Positions 1-9,100 of a stretch of DNA of 30,936 nt are shown here, in pieces. Position numbers and translations under genes: made by a program. The DNA comes from a virus, in the IMG/VR virus record IMGVR_UViG_3300027704_000097, positions 1 to 30,936 of that record. One strand, 5' to 3'. The notes under the pieces are model-generated. The model saw only the letters and a program-made list of their open reading frames with translations. It had not been told where the DNA came from and ran no database searches. Within the stretch, counting starts at the first letter, position 1; the number at the start of each line of letters is the position of its first letter.

Positions 1-2
1 TA

Positions 3-1610
3 CTTCCAGATGAGACACCGCGTGATGCATACAGACGCGTCGCAAATGCTGTTTCGAGGCGTTTAAACAAGCCAGAGATGGCAGATAAATTCTTCGACTA
101 CATATGGAACGGTTGGTTATGCTTAGCATCTCCTGTGTTGTCTAATACAGGCACAGACAGAGGCTTACCGATTAGTTGTTTTGGTATAGATGTAGCTGAT
201 TCAATATATGATATAGGTACTAAGAATTTAGAGATGATGTTGCTAGCTAAACATGGTGGAGGCGTTGGTATTGGTATTAACCAAATCAGACCTGCAGGTG
301 CAAGCATTACAGGCAATGGCACATCTGATGGTGTAGTACCTTTTTGTAAGATATATGATTCAACTATATTAGCAACAAATCAAGGATCAGTTAGACGAGG
401 CGCAGCTAGTGTTAATCTAAACATAGAGCATGCAGACTTTGAAAGCTGGTTAGAGATAAGAGAGCCTAAAGGTGATGTCAATAGACAATCACTTAACATG
501 CATCAATGTGCAGTTATTGGTGATAAGTTTATGCGTAAGTTAAGTGCTGGAGATAAAGTTGCAAGAAGAAAGTGGAGTGCATTATTACAGAAACGTAAAG
601 CAACAGGTGAGCCTTATATTATGTTTAAAGGTAATATAAACAAAGTAAATCCTCCAGCATATAAAGACAATGCCTTGAAGGTGTTTATGACAAACATATG
701 CTCTGAGATAGCATTACACACAGATGAGAACCATAGCTTTGTATGTTGTCTGTCTAGCTTAAACTTAGCTAAGTATGATGAGTGGAAAGATACTAACTTA
801 ATATACGATAGTACTTTCTTCTTAGATGGTGTAATGGAAGAGTTTATACAGAGAGCTAAAGGCTTGAAAGGATTTGAAAATGCTGTTAGATCTGCTGTAA
901 AAGGTAGAGCCGTAGGTCTAGGCGTTTTAGGTTGGCATACATATCTACAAGAAAAGCATCTACCATTTGAGGGATTATTAGCACAACATGAAACACGAAG
1001 AATATTTAGCCAAATTAAAATTGAGAGTGAACGAGCTAGTATGGCTCTTGCTAATCAGTACGGGGAACCGCTCTGGTGTGTTGGTACGGGATTTAGGAAT
1101 ACTCATCTTAGAGCTATCGCTCCTACTGTTAGTAACAGCAAGCTTAGTGGTAATATTAGTGCCGGCATTGAGCCTTGGGCTGCTAATGTATTTACTGAAC
1201 AGAGTGCTAAAGGCACTTTCATACGTAAAAACCCTACTCTGGAAAAAGTCTTAGATAAGTTAGGTAAAAATACCAGTGAGATTTGGGAGAAGATATTAGC
1301 TGACGGTGGATCCGTTCAGGATGTCGAAGGACTCGACGATGATACTAAGGAGGTATTTAAAACCTTTAAGGAGATCAATCAACTAGAACTAGTTAATCAA
1401 GCAGGTATAAGGCAACAGTATATAGATCAGAGTGTTAGCTTGAATTTAGCTTTTCCCTCAGTAGCAGATCCTAAGTTTATAAACAAAGTGCATCTTGAGG
1501 CTTGGAAGAAAGGTATTAAAACCTTATATTATATGAGAACTGAATCAGTTCTGCGTGGAGATATAGCCGAAAGAGCTATGGACGAAGATTGTCTTAGCTG
1601 TGATGGCTAA
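3..1610 (+). CDS. nrdA: Class I ribonucleotide reductase large (alpha) subunit, 5' partial
   Basis: This enzyme reduces ribonucleotides to deoxyribonucleotides, supplying DNA precursors for phage replication. The reading frame is open from the first bases of the window, upstream of the first Met codon at 78, and that stretch reads as protein typical of the family (LPDETPRDAYRRVANAV). The gene is therefore cut by the window edge and 78 is not its start. Visible hallmarks are the first active-site cysteine in SCFG (177-179), the radical-site triad N-x-C-x-E (693-707), the partner cysteine in VCCLSS shortly after, the GIEPWAANVF loop near 1165-1195, the paired tyrosines of the radical-transfer path (YYMRTES, 1527-1532), and a C-terminal redox pair CLSC (1590-1601). 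The Tyr pair and CLSC tail indicate class I, which needs a NrdB partner; none is in the window. Any N-terminal ATP cone would lie outside. It is the only plus-strand gene and converges on the virion operon. Confidence 0.97.
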   Translation, partial: LPDETPRDAYRRVANAVSRRLNKPEMADKFFDYIWNGWLCLASPVLSNTGTDRGLPISCFGIDVADSIYDIGTKNLEMMLLAKHGGGVGIGINQIRPAGASITGNGTSDGVVPFCKIYDSTILATNQGSVRRGAASVNLNIEHADFESWLEIREPKGDVNRQSLNMHQCAVIGDKFMRKLSAGDKVARRKWSALLQKRKATGEPYIMFKGNINKVNPPAYKDNALKVFMTNICSEIALHTDENHSFVCCLSSLNLAKYDEWKDTNLIYDSTFFLDGVMEEFIQRAKGLKGFENAVRSAVKGRAVGLGVLGWHTYLQEKHLPFEGLLAQHETRRIFSQIKIESERASMALANQYGEPLWCVGTGFRNTHLRAIAPTVSNSKLSGNISAGIEPWAANVFTEQSAKGTFIRKNPTLEKVLDKLGKNTSEIWEKILADGGSVQDVEGLDDDTKEVFKTFKEINQLELVNQAGIRQQYIDQSVSLNLAFPSVADPKFINKVHLEAWKKGIKTLYYMRTESVLRGDIAERAMDEDCLSCDG

Positions 1611-1647
1611 AGGCTAAAAGTTATAACTTTACGCTATACATAATACT

Positions 1648-1676
1648 AAAGCCGGTCATAACGATCGGCTTTTTTT
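1648..1676 (+). terminator. Rho-independent terminator after nrdA, at the convergent gene junction
   Basis: AGCCGGTC (1650-1657) pairs with GATCGGCT (1663-1670), giving 8 bp with one G-U wobble around a 5-base ATAAC loop. Two further A-T pairs extend the stem, and a T-run follows (1670-1676). It lies 37 bases after the nrdA stop. On the minus strand the same hairpin is followed only by a weak TTTAGTATT, so it may also slow transcription from the virion operon, less efficiently. Confidence 0.88.
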
Positions 1677-1800
1677 ATTTCTTAACGCAGTTATTTACCA
1701 TCTTAGCTTTACCGCCTTTTGTTTTCTTACCACTAGGTGATTTCTTTTTACCTTTAGCTACGTAACCTGCCCAGCAAGTGTTTTTTCCTTTCTTTTTCAT
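1675..1800 (-). CDS. Small Lys-rich two-cysteine protein, 41 aa
   Basis: The reading frame runs from ATG at 1800 to TAA at 1675-1677. The product is strongly basic: it starts MKKKGKNTCWAGYVAKGKKK and ends VNNCVKK. It has an early CWAGY motif and a late NNC motif, so one Cys lies at each end of a Lys/Gly-rich middle. Short CW-x-GY ... C peptides of this kind recur in marine phage genomes, from my general knowledge; I know of no assigned function. Its start overlaps the stop of the upstream gene by ATGA, which argues for a real, translationally coupled gene. It is the last gene of the operon and its stop codon touches the convergent terminator. A nucleic-acid-binding or packaged basic peptide is possible but unproven. 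Confidence 0.72.
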   Translation of the reverse strand: MKKKGKNTCWAGYVAKGKKKSPSGKKTKGGKAKMVNNCVKK

Positions 1801-1922
1801 TTCTTCTTAGGTTTAGTATGACTGTGTTTTTTCTTTTTTAATGCTAGATGTTTTGCATATGTGTTAGCCATGGTTCCTTTACCAGACGGACTATACATCA
1901 TGTGTGGTTTAAATTTTTTCAT
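1797..1922 (-). CDS. Small His/Lys-rich basic protein, 41 aa
   Basis: The reading frame runs from ATG at 1922 to TGA at 1797-1799. The N-terminus is MKKFKPHMMYSPSGKGTMAN and the C-terminus is a Lys/His-rich tail (KKKKHSHTKPKKK). There are no cysteines and no membrane segment. Both ends overlap neighbours through ATGA: its start sits in the stop of the 53-aa gene and its stop in the start of the 41-aa two-cysteine gene. That arrangement is hard to explain unless all three are translated. I do not recognise a family. The charge suggests binding to nucleic acid or another polyanion, which is inference only. Confidence 0.68.
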   Translation of the reverse strand: MKKFKPHMMYSPSGKGTMANTYAKHLALKKKKHSHTKPKKK

Positions 1923-2080
1923 TTCTTATTATTATATGAGAATAAAATATTCATTGCATCTCTACGACCCTCACATCCACAAGGGATATTTAACTCTTTA
2001 GATACTTTATTGACAACTTTTTTAATACCAGTTGCTTTTGTGAACTTTTCTATACTATCTCCTAATCCTCTTGATTTCAT
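1919..2080 (-). CDS. Small CGC-motif protein of unknown function, 53 aa
   Basis: The frame can be read from a GTG at 2125, but that start would overlap the upstream gene by 41 bases. ATG at 2080 lies 4 bases after the upstream TAA and fits the tight spacing of this cassette, so I chose it. The product begins MKSRGLGDSIEKFTKATGIK and ends with a CGCEGRRDAMN motif. This GLGD-IEK-TKATGIK ... CGC-xRR pattern resembles small proteins seen in other marine and Bacteroidota phages, from general knowledge; the function is unknown. The two close cysteines could bind a metal or form a disulfide. Its TGA overlaps the next ATG. Confidence is high that it is a gene and low for any role. Confidence 0.75.
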   Translation of the reverse strand: MKSRGLGDSIEKFTKATGIKKVVNKVSKELNIPCGCEGRRDAMNILFSYNNKK

Positions 2081-2084
2081 ATAA

Positions 2085-2333
2085 TTAACATTTCCATCTT
2101 CTACGAGCTGCCTTACCCCTTTCACTTGTCCAACTCTTTGATCTAGAACAAAAAGCTGTTCTTCTTTTAGCTGCTTTACTACCTTTTTTAACCTTTCCCG
2201 TAACAGCTGTTTTTAACTTGCTACCAGGATTCTTTTTTTTATATGCAGCTACACCTTTAGCTGTCATACCTGCACCTTCTTTAGTTGTTCTAAAGTTTCT
2301 ACCTGCTCCTTTTGTTGTTTTCCTGATAGCCAT
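2085..2333 (-). CDS. Small basic protein with AGMTAKGVAAYKKKNPGSKLKT motif region, 82 aa
   Basis: The chosen start is ATG at 2333, giving MAIRKTTKGAG; a TTG three codons upstream also fits the frame but is less likely. The protein is very rich in Lys, Arg, Gly and Ala. A central motif runs GAGMTAKGVAAYKKKNPGS, followed by KLKTAVTGKVK, and the tail holds an FCSRS segment and ends RRRWKC. This pattern is widespread in marine phages and cyanophages, and I think it belongs to the DUF6321-like group, a family memory I could not check. The gene begins 2 bases after the DUF5675 stop and ends 4 bases before the next gene. A DNA- or RNA-binding role would suit the charge. No reaction can be assigned. 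Confidence 0.8.
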   Translation of the reverse strand: MAIRKTTKGAGRNFRTTKEGAGMTAKGVAAYKKKNPGSKLKTAVTGKVKKGSKAAKRRTAFCSRSKSWTSERGKAARRRWKC

Positions 2334-2335
2334 AA

Positions 2336-2782
2336 TTAACAAATATCATCTACGATAGTTACCTCAACACTATCAGCATCAGACATTTTTTGATATAATC
2401 TCTTAAATGCTGGTCCTGAGGTAGTTAAGTTGTTATCATTATTAAACCTATTAGACTTAATAGAATCACCTACCAACAAACAACCATCAGTATGATCGTC
2501 ATCGTTACCTATATGAATATAGACGTATTGAAAATTAGGTACATCCTGTAACATAAAGTGAAAATCAAACCAAGGATATTTTTTACGATACTTCTCAGTT
2601 AATCCACTAAGCACTTCACGCTTTTCTACCTTGTAAATACCTGCCGGTATACGTGTTTCACCTTTTATTTTATCGGTACGATATTCATCCTCTAGCGTAA
2701 AGCATTCAAACACTCCATCAGCAAGTAATATTCCTAATGTCGAGTCTGCTCCTGAGCTAAATCTTTTTAGTTCTAGTTTCAT
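2336..2782 (-). CDS. DUF5675 family protein, possible cell-wall-active lysis protein
   Basis: The 148-aa product matches the DUF5675 pattern: an N-terminal beta region (MKLELKRF), a FTLEDEYR strand, a RIPAGIY turn, then HFMLQDVPNF and YVYIHIGNDDDHTDGCLLVG near residues 87-105. His90 followed by a Gly-Cys pair (Gly100-Cys101) resembles the HG ... GC spacing of L,D-transpeptidase active sites. An acyl-enzyme cysteine is therefore conceivable; this is my inference and not an established function. There is no signal peptide. It starts inside an ATGA overlap with the membrane-anchored coiled-coil gene upstream. No other endolysin is recognisable here, so this gene and its neighbour are the best lysis candidates. 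The family call is fairly secure, the activity is not. Confidence 0.8.
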   Translation of the reverse strand: MKLELKRFSSGADSTLGILLADGVFECFTLEDEYRTDKIKGETRIPAGIYKVEKREVLSGLTEKYRKKYPWFDFHFMLQDVPNFQYVYIHIGNDDDHTDGCLLVGDSIKSNRFNNDNNLTTSGPAFKRLYQKMSDADSVEVTIVDDIC

Positions 2783-3096
2783 CTGTCTTTCTTTCTAGCT
2801 AATTTATCTGTCATTTTTTCAATATGCTTTTGCATCTCTTTAACTTCTTCTTCAAGATCACTAATGTGCTCTTTAGTCCAGTCGTTCTTGAGATCATATT
2901 CTCTTCTATCTATAGATGCAGGCGGTAATAGCTTTGCTTCATCTATATCCATTTGCAACTTAACATACATGCTACCTAACGTAAAAACTGCTGCCACTAT
3001 CATACCGATAGTCTTCAATGTTAAGTGAAAATCAGGTTTACCATCTCCATCAACGTCAACCCCCATATTTGTACCTCCTCCTAATTCTTTTGCCAT
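2779..3096 (-). CDS. Membrane-anchored coiled-coil protein, holin- or spanin-like
   Basis: The 105-aa product has a short N-terminal region with a calcium-loop-like DVDGDGKPD (residues 14-22), one hydrophobic segment TIGMIVAAVFTLGSMYV (about 29-45), and a charged C-terminal helix (about 70-105) rich in Glu, Lys and heptad hydrophobics, likely a coiled coil. One membrane span plus a coiled coil resembles inner-membrane spanins and some holin or chaperone proteins. The DUF5675 gene follows with an ATGA overlap, consistent with a lysis pair. Two starts are possible: ATG at 3096, or ATG at 3066, which is preceded by AGGAGGAGGT. I kept 3096 because the other genes here do not use such sites and these bases also encode LGGGT. 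Confidence 0.72.
   Translation of the reverse strand: MAKELGGGTNMGVDVDGDGKPDFHLTLKTIGMIVAAVFTLGSMYVKLQMDIDEAKLLPPASIDRREYDLKNDWTKEHISDLEEEVKEMQKHIEKMTDKLARKKDR
3073..3082 (-). promoter_or_regulatory. Shine-Dalgarno-like AGGAGGAGGT, could set an internal start at 3066
   Basis: AGGAGGAGGT lies 6 bases upstream of an in-frame ATG at 3066. It is the only strong match to the anti-SD sequence near a start that I found in the window. It also encodes Gly codons of the longer product, so it may be coincidental. If used, the protein would be 95 aa and start MGVDVDGDGKP. Confidence 0.35.
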
Positions 3097-3100
3097 ATTT

Positions 3101-3106
3101 ATTATA
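3101..3106 (-). promoter_or_regulatory. Possible -10 element (TATAAT) ahead of the lysis/small-gene cassette
   Basis: A perfect TATAAT lies in the 58-base AT-rich gap between the giant virion gene and the membrane protein gene. A transcript starting about 7 bases downstream would begin near the ATG at 3096 and would carry the SD-like site as its leader, favouring the 3066 start. I see no convincing -35 element, and such hexamers are common by chance in AT-rich DNA. Confidence 0.18.
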
Positions 3107-3154
3107 GTTGTGTCTTATATTATTATTACTTGTTTTAATTATTTATTAAGCTCT

Positions 3155-6100
3155 CTAGTTCTTTTGTGTCTTTTTTCTATTCGCAGCTCGTTTTTTCTCT
3201 ATATATTCTATTGAATTTTTATATTCTATCTCCTCAACAGCTGATCTTTTATTTGTTTTAGAGTTTTTCTTTCTAGTTGCAGCGGATTTTTTATAACCAG
3301 CTTCTCTTCTTTCGTCTTGAGCTCTTTCTTTTATTAAAACACCATCTGAGTTTTTAACTCCAAGATCATATGTACCCCATCCAAACAATAAGGCTAACTT
3401 CTGCCAAGCTTTTACAGAATTATCTAACACATAGGTTAAGTTAGAAACTTTTTTAACAGCTCTATCTAATGGTATATTAGTAAAAACGCTAGTAGCAAGT
3501 CCACCAATCATGTAAGCAGGGTTATCAAATGTGTTGCTAGCACCTTTGAATCCAAAGCTTTCTTTTTTACCAGTTTTTGTTGGATTTAAAGTACCAGGGT
3601 AAAAACCTCTTTCTTTTATTAAATCTTTATTGTATTTTATTGTTTGTTTTATTTGATATGCTTTTCTAAACTTAGATCCAATAGATGGTGCTACGTTAGC
3701 TATAGCTATACCTACATATGCATAATCTATACCATAATCTTTACTCTCTTGTCTGTATACTTCAAATGCTGTATTCTTAACCATAGCGGCTATTGCTCCA
3801 TGATAGCCAGATCCTTTTAATATAGTATCTACCATACTATTTATTACTCTTATTTCTTTCTTTTCAACTTCTTCCTCATCATCAAATGACATGGCAAACA
3901 AAGCACTAGATAGTGAGTTAAATATAAAGTTTTGAGCAAAACCGTAATAAACTATTTTAGAAACGTTTTCTGCAGGATTTCCTCTACGATTAGCTAAGTC
4001 TAATGCCGCTTTCTTCATCATTCTGTTATATTGCATGGATGTGTTTTGGAAAGACAAAACAAACCTACTAAACTTATTTGCTTGTTGCTCAGATACCATC
4101 GAGGGATCAGAAGACTGCTGATGCTTATCAGTTAACTCAGAAAAATCCTCAAAAGCTTTTGCTTCAGCTTCTTTCAGATCCCACCCTTGTTTTTGATAAG
4201 TTTTAGTTCTATTTCTATAGAAAGTAGCTCCACCAGCAGAAATAGCTAAACCATCAGCAGCTTGTGTAGGTGTAAAACCAATTTTAAGTAGGAATCTTAA
4301 AGCTTTCTTATAAGAATCTGTAGAACCCTCCACGCTGCTTGCCATCTCAGCTTGATTAACATCTATTTTAAATCCTTTTCTTCTTTGTTTTAGTTTGTCA
4401 GAGTTAAATAATGTTACAACATCTCTCCAATACTGTGGTTGATTAGCAAATGCTGTACCAGCTTTTAATAAATTGTTATCACTCCAGTTAACATAATTAG
4501 CTGCGGATAGTGTTTGTAATGCAGCTGATCTACTATTAAAAAACATTATAGTACCAACAGAACCATTTAAAAAGTCAGCAAAAGCATTTGCTCTAGCATC
4601 TTCAGATCCAAAATTTCGGTTAGTACCTTTTTCCATCCTAAAAAGCATGTCTTCTAATGATTGCTTAAATCTAGTACCATATATGGCTTCTATTTTATTT
4701 AGGTTTTGCTTGTTAAATATTTCCCTATAATTATCCGTAAATTCTTGTAGGAATTGTTTTCTACCTATTTTGTCTGAAATACTATTTAAATCACTAGCTA
4801 TGTTATCAACCAACCAATCCCTACCTGGTTCTATGTAACCTTTTTCTTGACCAGTAATAAGACCTAATTTTCTAGCAAACTGTTGTATTTCTCTATCTTT
4901 AGCTATAGCGAAAAAAGCATCATTTATTAATTTTCTACCTTCAGCTGTATCTGGTTCTAAACCAGTTTCATTCATATCAAAACCTCCACTTTTCCAAAGA
5001 AATATTCTTATAGCTTGATCATAAGTAAAATCAGAGTCAGGCATTTTTTTACTTAGCTTTTTAGATACCTTAGGATACTTTTTTCTTAGATCTTTGTAAT
5101 CACTTTCTATTTTCTGCTTAGCAGACTCTAGTTTTGCTATACCTCTTTTATACGGTTTGTTTAATGTTTCTTCAAAAAACTGTCCATGAAGCTCTCCTCT
5201 AGAACCCTCACCCATAAAAGCGTACATTAGACCCATGAAATCATCTGCTGAAGGAGGAACAAAGAATTTGTACTTACCTATTGTAGCACCTTTCTGTCTA
5301 GCTATAACTTCTGGTATAATCTTATTAGCTGATGCTAATTTATTTTTTTTACCCTTTGTTTCTTCTATTATACCATTAAATCTACCACTTAAATCACCAT
5401 CACTTTTAGAAAGCTCATCTTGCTTTGTTTCTTGTTTTTTTACTTCTACTATTTTAAGAGGAGGTAATTTTTCTTCACTTTCTTGTATTGCTTTAATAAC
5501 TCTTTTATCATTATACCTAGCGGCTAAATAATATCCATCAACCATCTTAGCTTTTATAGCTTTGTTATTAGCGTCTTTAGGCAAATGTGATTTAAAATAT
5601 TTACTTATGATTTTATCATATGTTTTAGGTATAATAGCAACTCTAAAATCTTCCATTATTTGATCAAACGTAGTATTATTACCGTCTTTATTTAATATAT
5701 AAAGACCAAGTATTTCTTGTATAACTTGCCTAGCGGGTTTAACATGCTCATAAATATAATCCTTATCATTATTTGAGTTTAAATTTTCAATTTGTAAATT
5801 TGGTATTGCAGCTGTTCTAACTAAACCTTCTCCGTTAGAATTAAATGTCATTAGTATCATACCAAGATCATTTTTGCTTATTTTATTTTTTTCATATAAA
5901 TCTTTTAAAGTATCAACTATTTGTCTAAATCCTTCTCTTTGATCTTCTGCTTGACGAATTCTATCTTGTTGTTGTTCGCCGAACTCAACTTCATATCGTT
6001 GCCTAAAAACAGTAGGTAATGTTGTTTCAACATCGTCTATGATTGCCGATTGCGAACCTGATTTATAAGATGCATTATCTATGAAATTTTTGAAAAAATC

Positions 6101-9100
6101 AGGTCTACCTCCTATTAAAAAATACTTTAACGAACCTTTTGCTATATCAAATCCACCTGTTTCTAAATTTAATTTAAAGCCACCTGATTTAAGTCCATAA
6201 GCTCCTTTTACTGTAGGTCCTACATATTTTAAAGCTGAATCAACACCTATTCTGTCAATTAAAAGTTTAAATGATTCTCTAGCAGATTTTATTTGTTCTT
6301 CACTTCGAAAATCTAAACTTCCTTTTTCTAAATCTAATATACCTTGAAAAGTTCTTTTAAAAGTTCTACCTAAAGTTTCTTCGTATATGTACTTTCCTAA
6401 AGTAAGTTTACTTTTGCTTTTCTCCCAAGCTTTAGCAGATTTTTCCATCTGCTCCAATATAAGATCTTCATATTCAAAGTTATAGGTTGCAAACGCTTCT
6501 TTGTATGCCTTTTTTATATCTTTTGGATTATTTAATGTTATAAAACTCTCAGAACCTTTTTTAAAATTATCGTATGTTTTTCCATACATTTGATCAGCAA
6601 TAGCTTGACTCAACATTAATTCACTTTTGCCAGCTCCAATATCAGCTATTTGCTGACTACTTCCTTCATCAGGTTTCAATTGTTCTCTAACTGTAGTGTT
6701 AGTAACTAACTTACCAAACATTATGGCTAAACCTTTAGCTGTCTGAGCTTGTGGTGATTGTATAAAAACCTTATCAGGTATGTTTCCATCAGGTAATATA
6801 CCAAGCTCTTGTCTAAACTGTTCTTTAGTAACTGGAGTTAAGTCATATATAGGTAAACCAGATGCTGTATCGATTCTATCACCTTTTTTATAAAAAGACG
6901 TTAACACATTAGTAGGCAATCCAGTAGATGTACCATATAACTTTTGAGTTACTGCTTTATCAACTACAGCACCTTTAGGAAATATCTTTACAAAATCATC
7001 AAACATTTCATCAAGATTTCTCATTGTATTCTTGAGTTCACCTTGAGTAAAATTGTTTTTAGGAATTAATTTTTTAACTGGTATCTGAAATCTTTCAGCT
7101 GTTGTTTCTGGAGATAAATCAGGTAATGATTTAAAGCTTGTTTTTTCAGAACCAAAATCAGGCATATTATTACTTATTGTTTCCGTGGCTTTGCCAGATA
7201 AACTATCATCCATCAAAGTTCTTGGATCAATTAAACCCCCAACTCTCTGTGCTTCAGCTTCAGCATCTTCTTCTGTTTGTGTAGTTTCTTCTTGAGTTGT
7301 TTGAAAGTCTAAACTTGTTTCAGCTAAAAATTCAGTATCAACTGTTGAATAACTTTGTTCAAACTTTTCCTTTAATATACCTTCAAAAAGCTTAACAGCT
7401 CTCATAGGTAATATCTTGGCTACATATGCAGCTATTGGTACAGATCCGTCATATGTTCTAAATAAATCAACTAATCCGCCTTCATCAAACTTAAGCCTAT
7501 CAGACATTTCCTGTTCGTTGTATCCAGGTACAGCTCTTCTTTTATTTACTATTTTAGATATTAAAGGGTCAAATAAACCTTCTTCAATAGCATTCCAAAC
7601 ACCTTGTGAACCTTCTTCCTTGTATATATCTTGTGCTCTTTTGGATTGTTCTTTCATCCTAGGTGTTATCTCAGATTTACTAACACCTTCTTTTACTTCA
7701 CCTTTTGATTTAGTAAATACTTCTTTATTTCCTCTAATAGCATCTAAATCTTCTTTACTTAAACTACCATCGCCTAGTTTTTTAGCAATACCACCAATAA
7801 ATTGTATTACATCTGTTTCACCTTGAAAATCTATTTTAGCTTTATCACCTCTTTTACCAATCATCATTTTATTAACTAATGATGAAAATAATCCAGTAAA
7901 ACCTCTAGATTGTTTAGATTTAAGATCTATAGTGCCATCAGCTACTCTTTCAATAAAGTTAGCAACAATCTCACTTGGTTTTCTATCAGCTGTTTGATTA
8001 CCAAATAAACCACTAAACATCTTGTCATAAGCCGCTTTGTTTGTCTCTCCGGTCCATCTAATTATAGTATCAGCTAACTCTTTCATTTGTTTAGAGTTGT
8101 TATCTATCTTTAATAATTCAGTAAAAATACCATGACCTATTTCGTGTACACCAGTTCTGGTTCTACGATTACTTACCATTTGATCTCTTATAAGAACTAC
8201 TTCATTTTTTTGATTAGGATCAGCTGTTTGTAAATTATAACCGTTAGAGTTTTTTACAACGTTTAGTTTAATTGTTGATGGTTGTCTTTTTTCTTTTTCA
8301 GCTTTTTTATTTTCTGCTTCTTGAGATTCATTTCTTCTTTTATCTTCATAAGCCTGAGCTTCCTCAGGTGTTTTAAATTCAATTACTTTAGCATTTAAAT
8401 AATCAACAGAACCTAATCCAGTTTCTATTATTAATTCTTTTGTATTAGCTATATCAGCTGTAACTTGTCTTTGTATGTATATATCAAAAGATTTCTTTTT
8501 TAAATCTTTATCACTAACTATATCTTCTGGCGATAAACCTTTATCTTCTTTTATTGCTCTTTCAGCTTCTTTTCTTATATCGTCGTATTGCTTAGGATCT
8601 GATTCTTGTAAATAATGATACTGATTGCCAAAGTCTTTTGGGTTTTTAAATAAATCAATAGCTTGTTGGTAACGATCAAATCTTTCTTTTAACGGCTTTA
8701 GCTTTTCGTTTTTAGACTGTTGACTTTGATCACTGTTTATTATTTTTTCAGCTTCAATTCTTAATGTTTCCTGTGTATCTATGGCACCAACATGAAGTTT
8801 ATAGCTTTCCTCTGATAACTTGTCCCTCATGTTACCATCTAATTCATATAGAATGTCGTCGTTTTGTTCTTTTAATTCTTTTACTTTTTTATCTAATGCT
8901 TTTTTGTCTTCTTTAAAATCAGTTCGTTCTTTTACTTTTTCACCTTTCAAAGCCGCTACTCTTTCAAAGAAAGGTATTTCAGGATGCTTACTTTTAAATT
9001 CAGCATTTAACTTACCCATCTCTGATATGTTTTTTCTGTATGTAGAGTATGAATCATAATCAGCAAACTTACTAGCTGCTGCTGCTCCAAGTACAGGTGC

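Noticed and set aside
98-322. Minus-strand open frame of 74 aa inside nrdA
   Set aside because: It lies entirely opposite strongly conserved reductase sequence. Other antisense or out-of-frame stretches (for example 5235-5531, 7416-7826, 15084-15362 and 26825-27112 on the plus strand) were dropped for the same reason.
988-1254. Plus-strand 88-aa hydrophobic frame inside nrdA
   Set aside because: It is out of frame with the well-conserved GIEP and radical-path regions; the Leu-rich product is a by-product of the reductase codons.
2081-2125. GTG start extending the 53-aa protein to 68 aa
   Set aside because: It would overlap the preceding gene by 41 bases, whereas ATG at 2080 gives the 4-base spacing usual in this cassette.
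2334-2342. TTG start extending the 82-aa protein to 85 aa
   Set aside because: It overlaps the DUF5675 stop and adds only three residues; the ATG at 2333 is simpler.
3140-3160. Stop-codon reassignment (TAG read as Gln), seen in some crAss-like phages
   Set aside because: The giant gene ends at TAG with TAA three codons on, and both TGA and TAA end other genes here, so the standard code explains everything.
6600-6680. DIGAGKSE in the giant protein as a nucleotide-binding P-loop
   Set aside because: The required Gly five positions before GKS is absent and there is no Walker B partner nearby; it is not a convincing ATPase.
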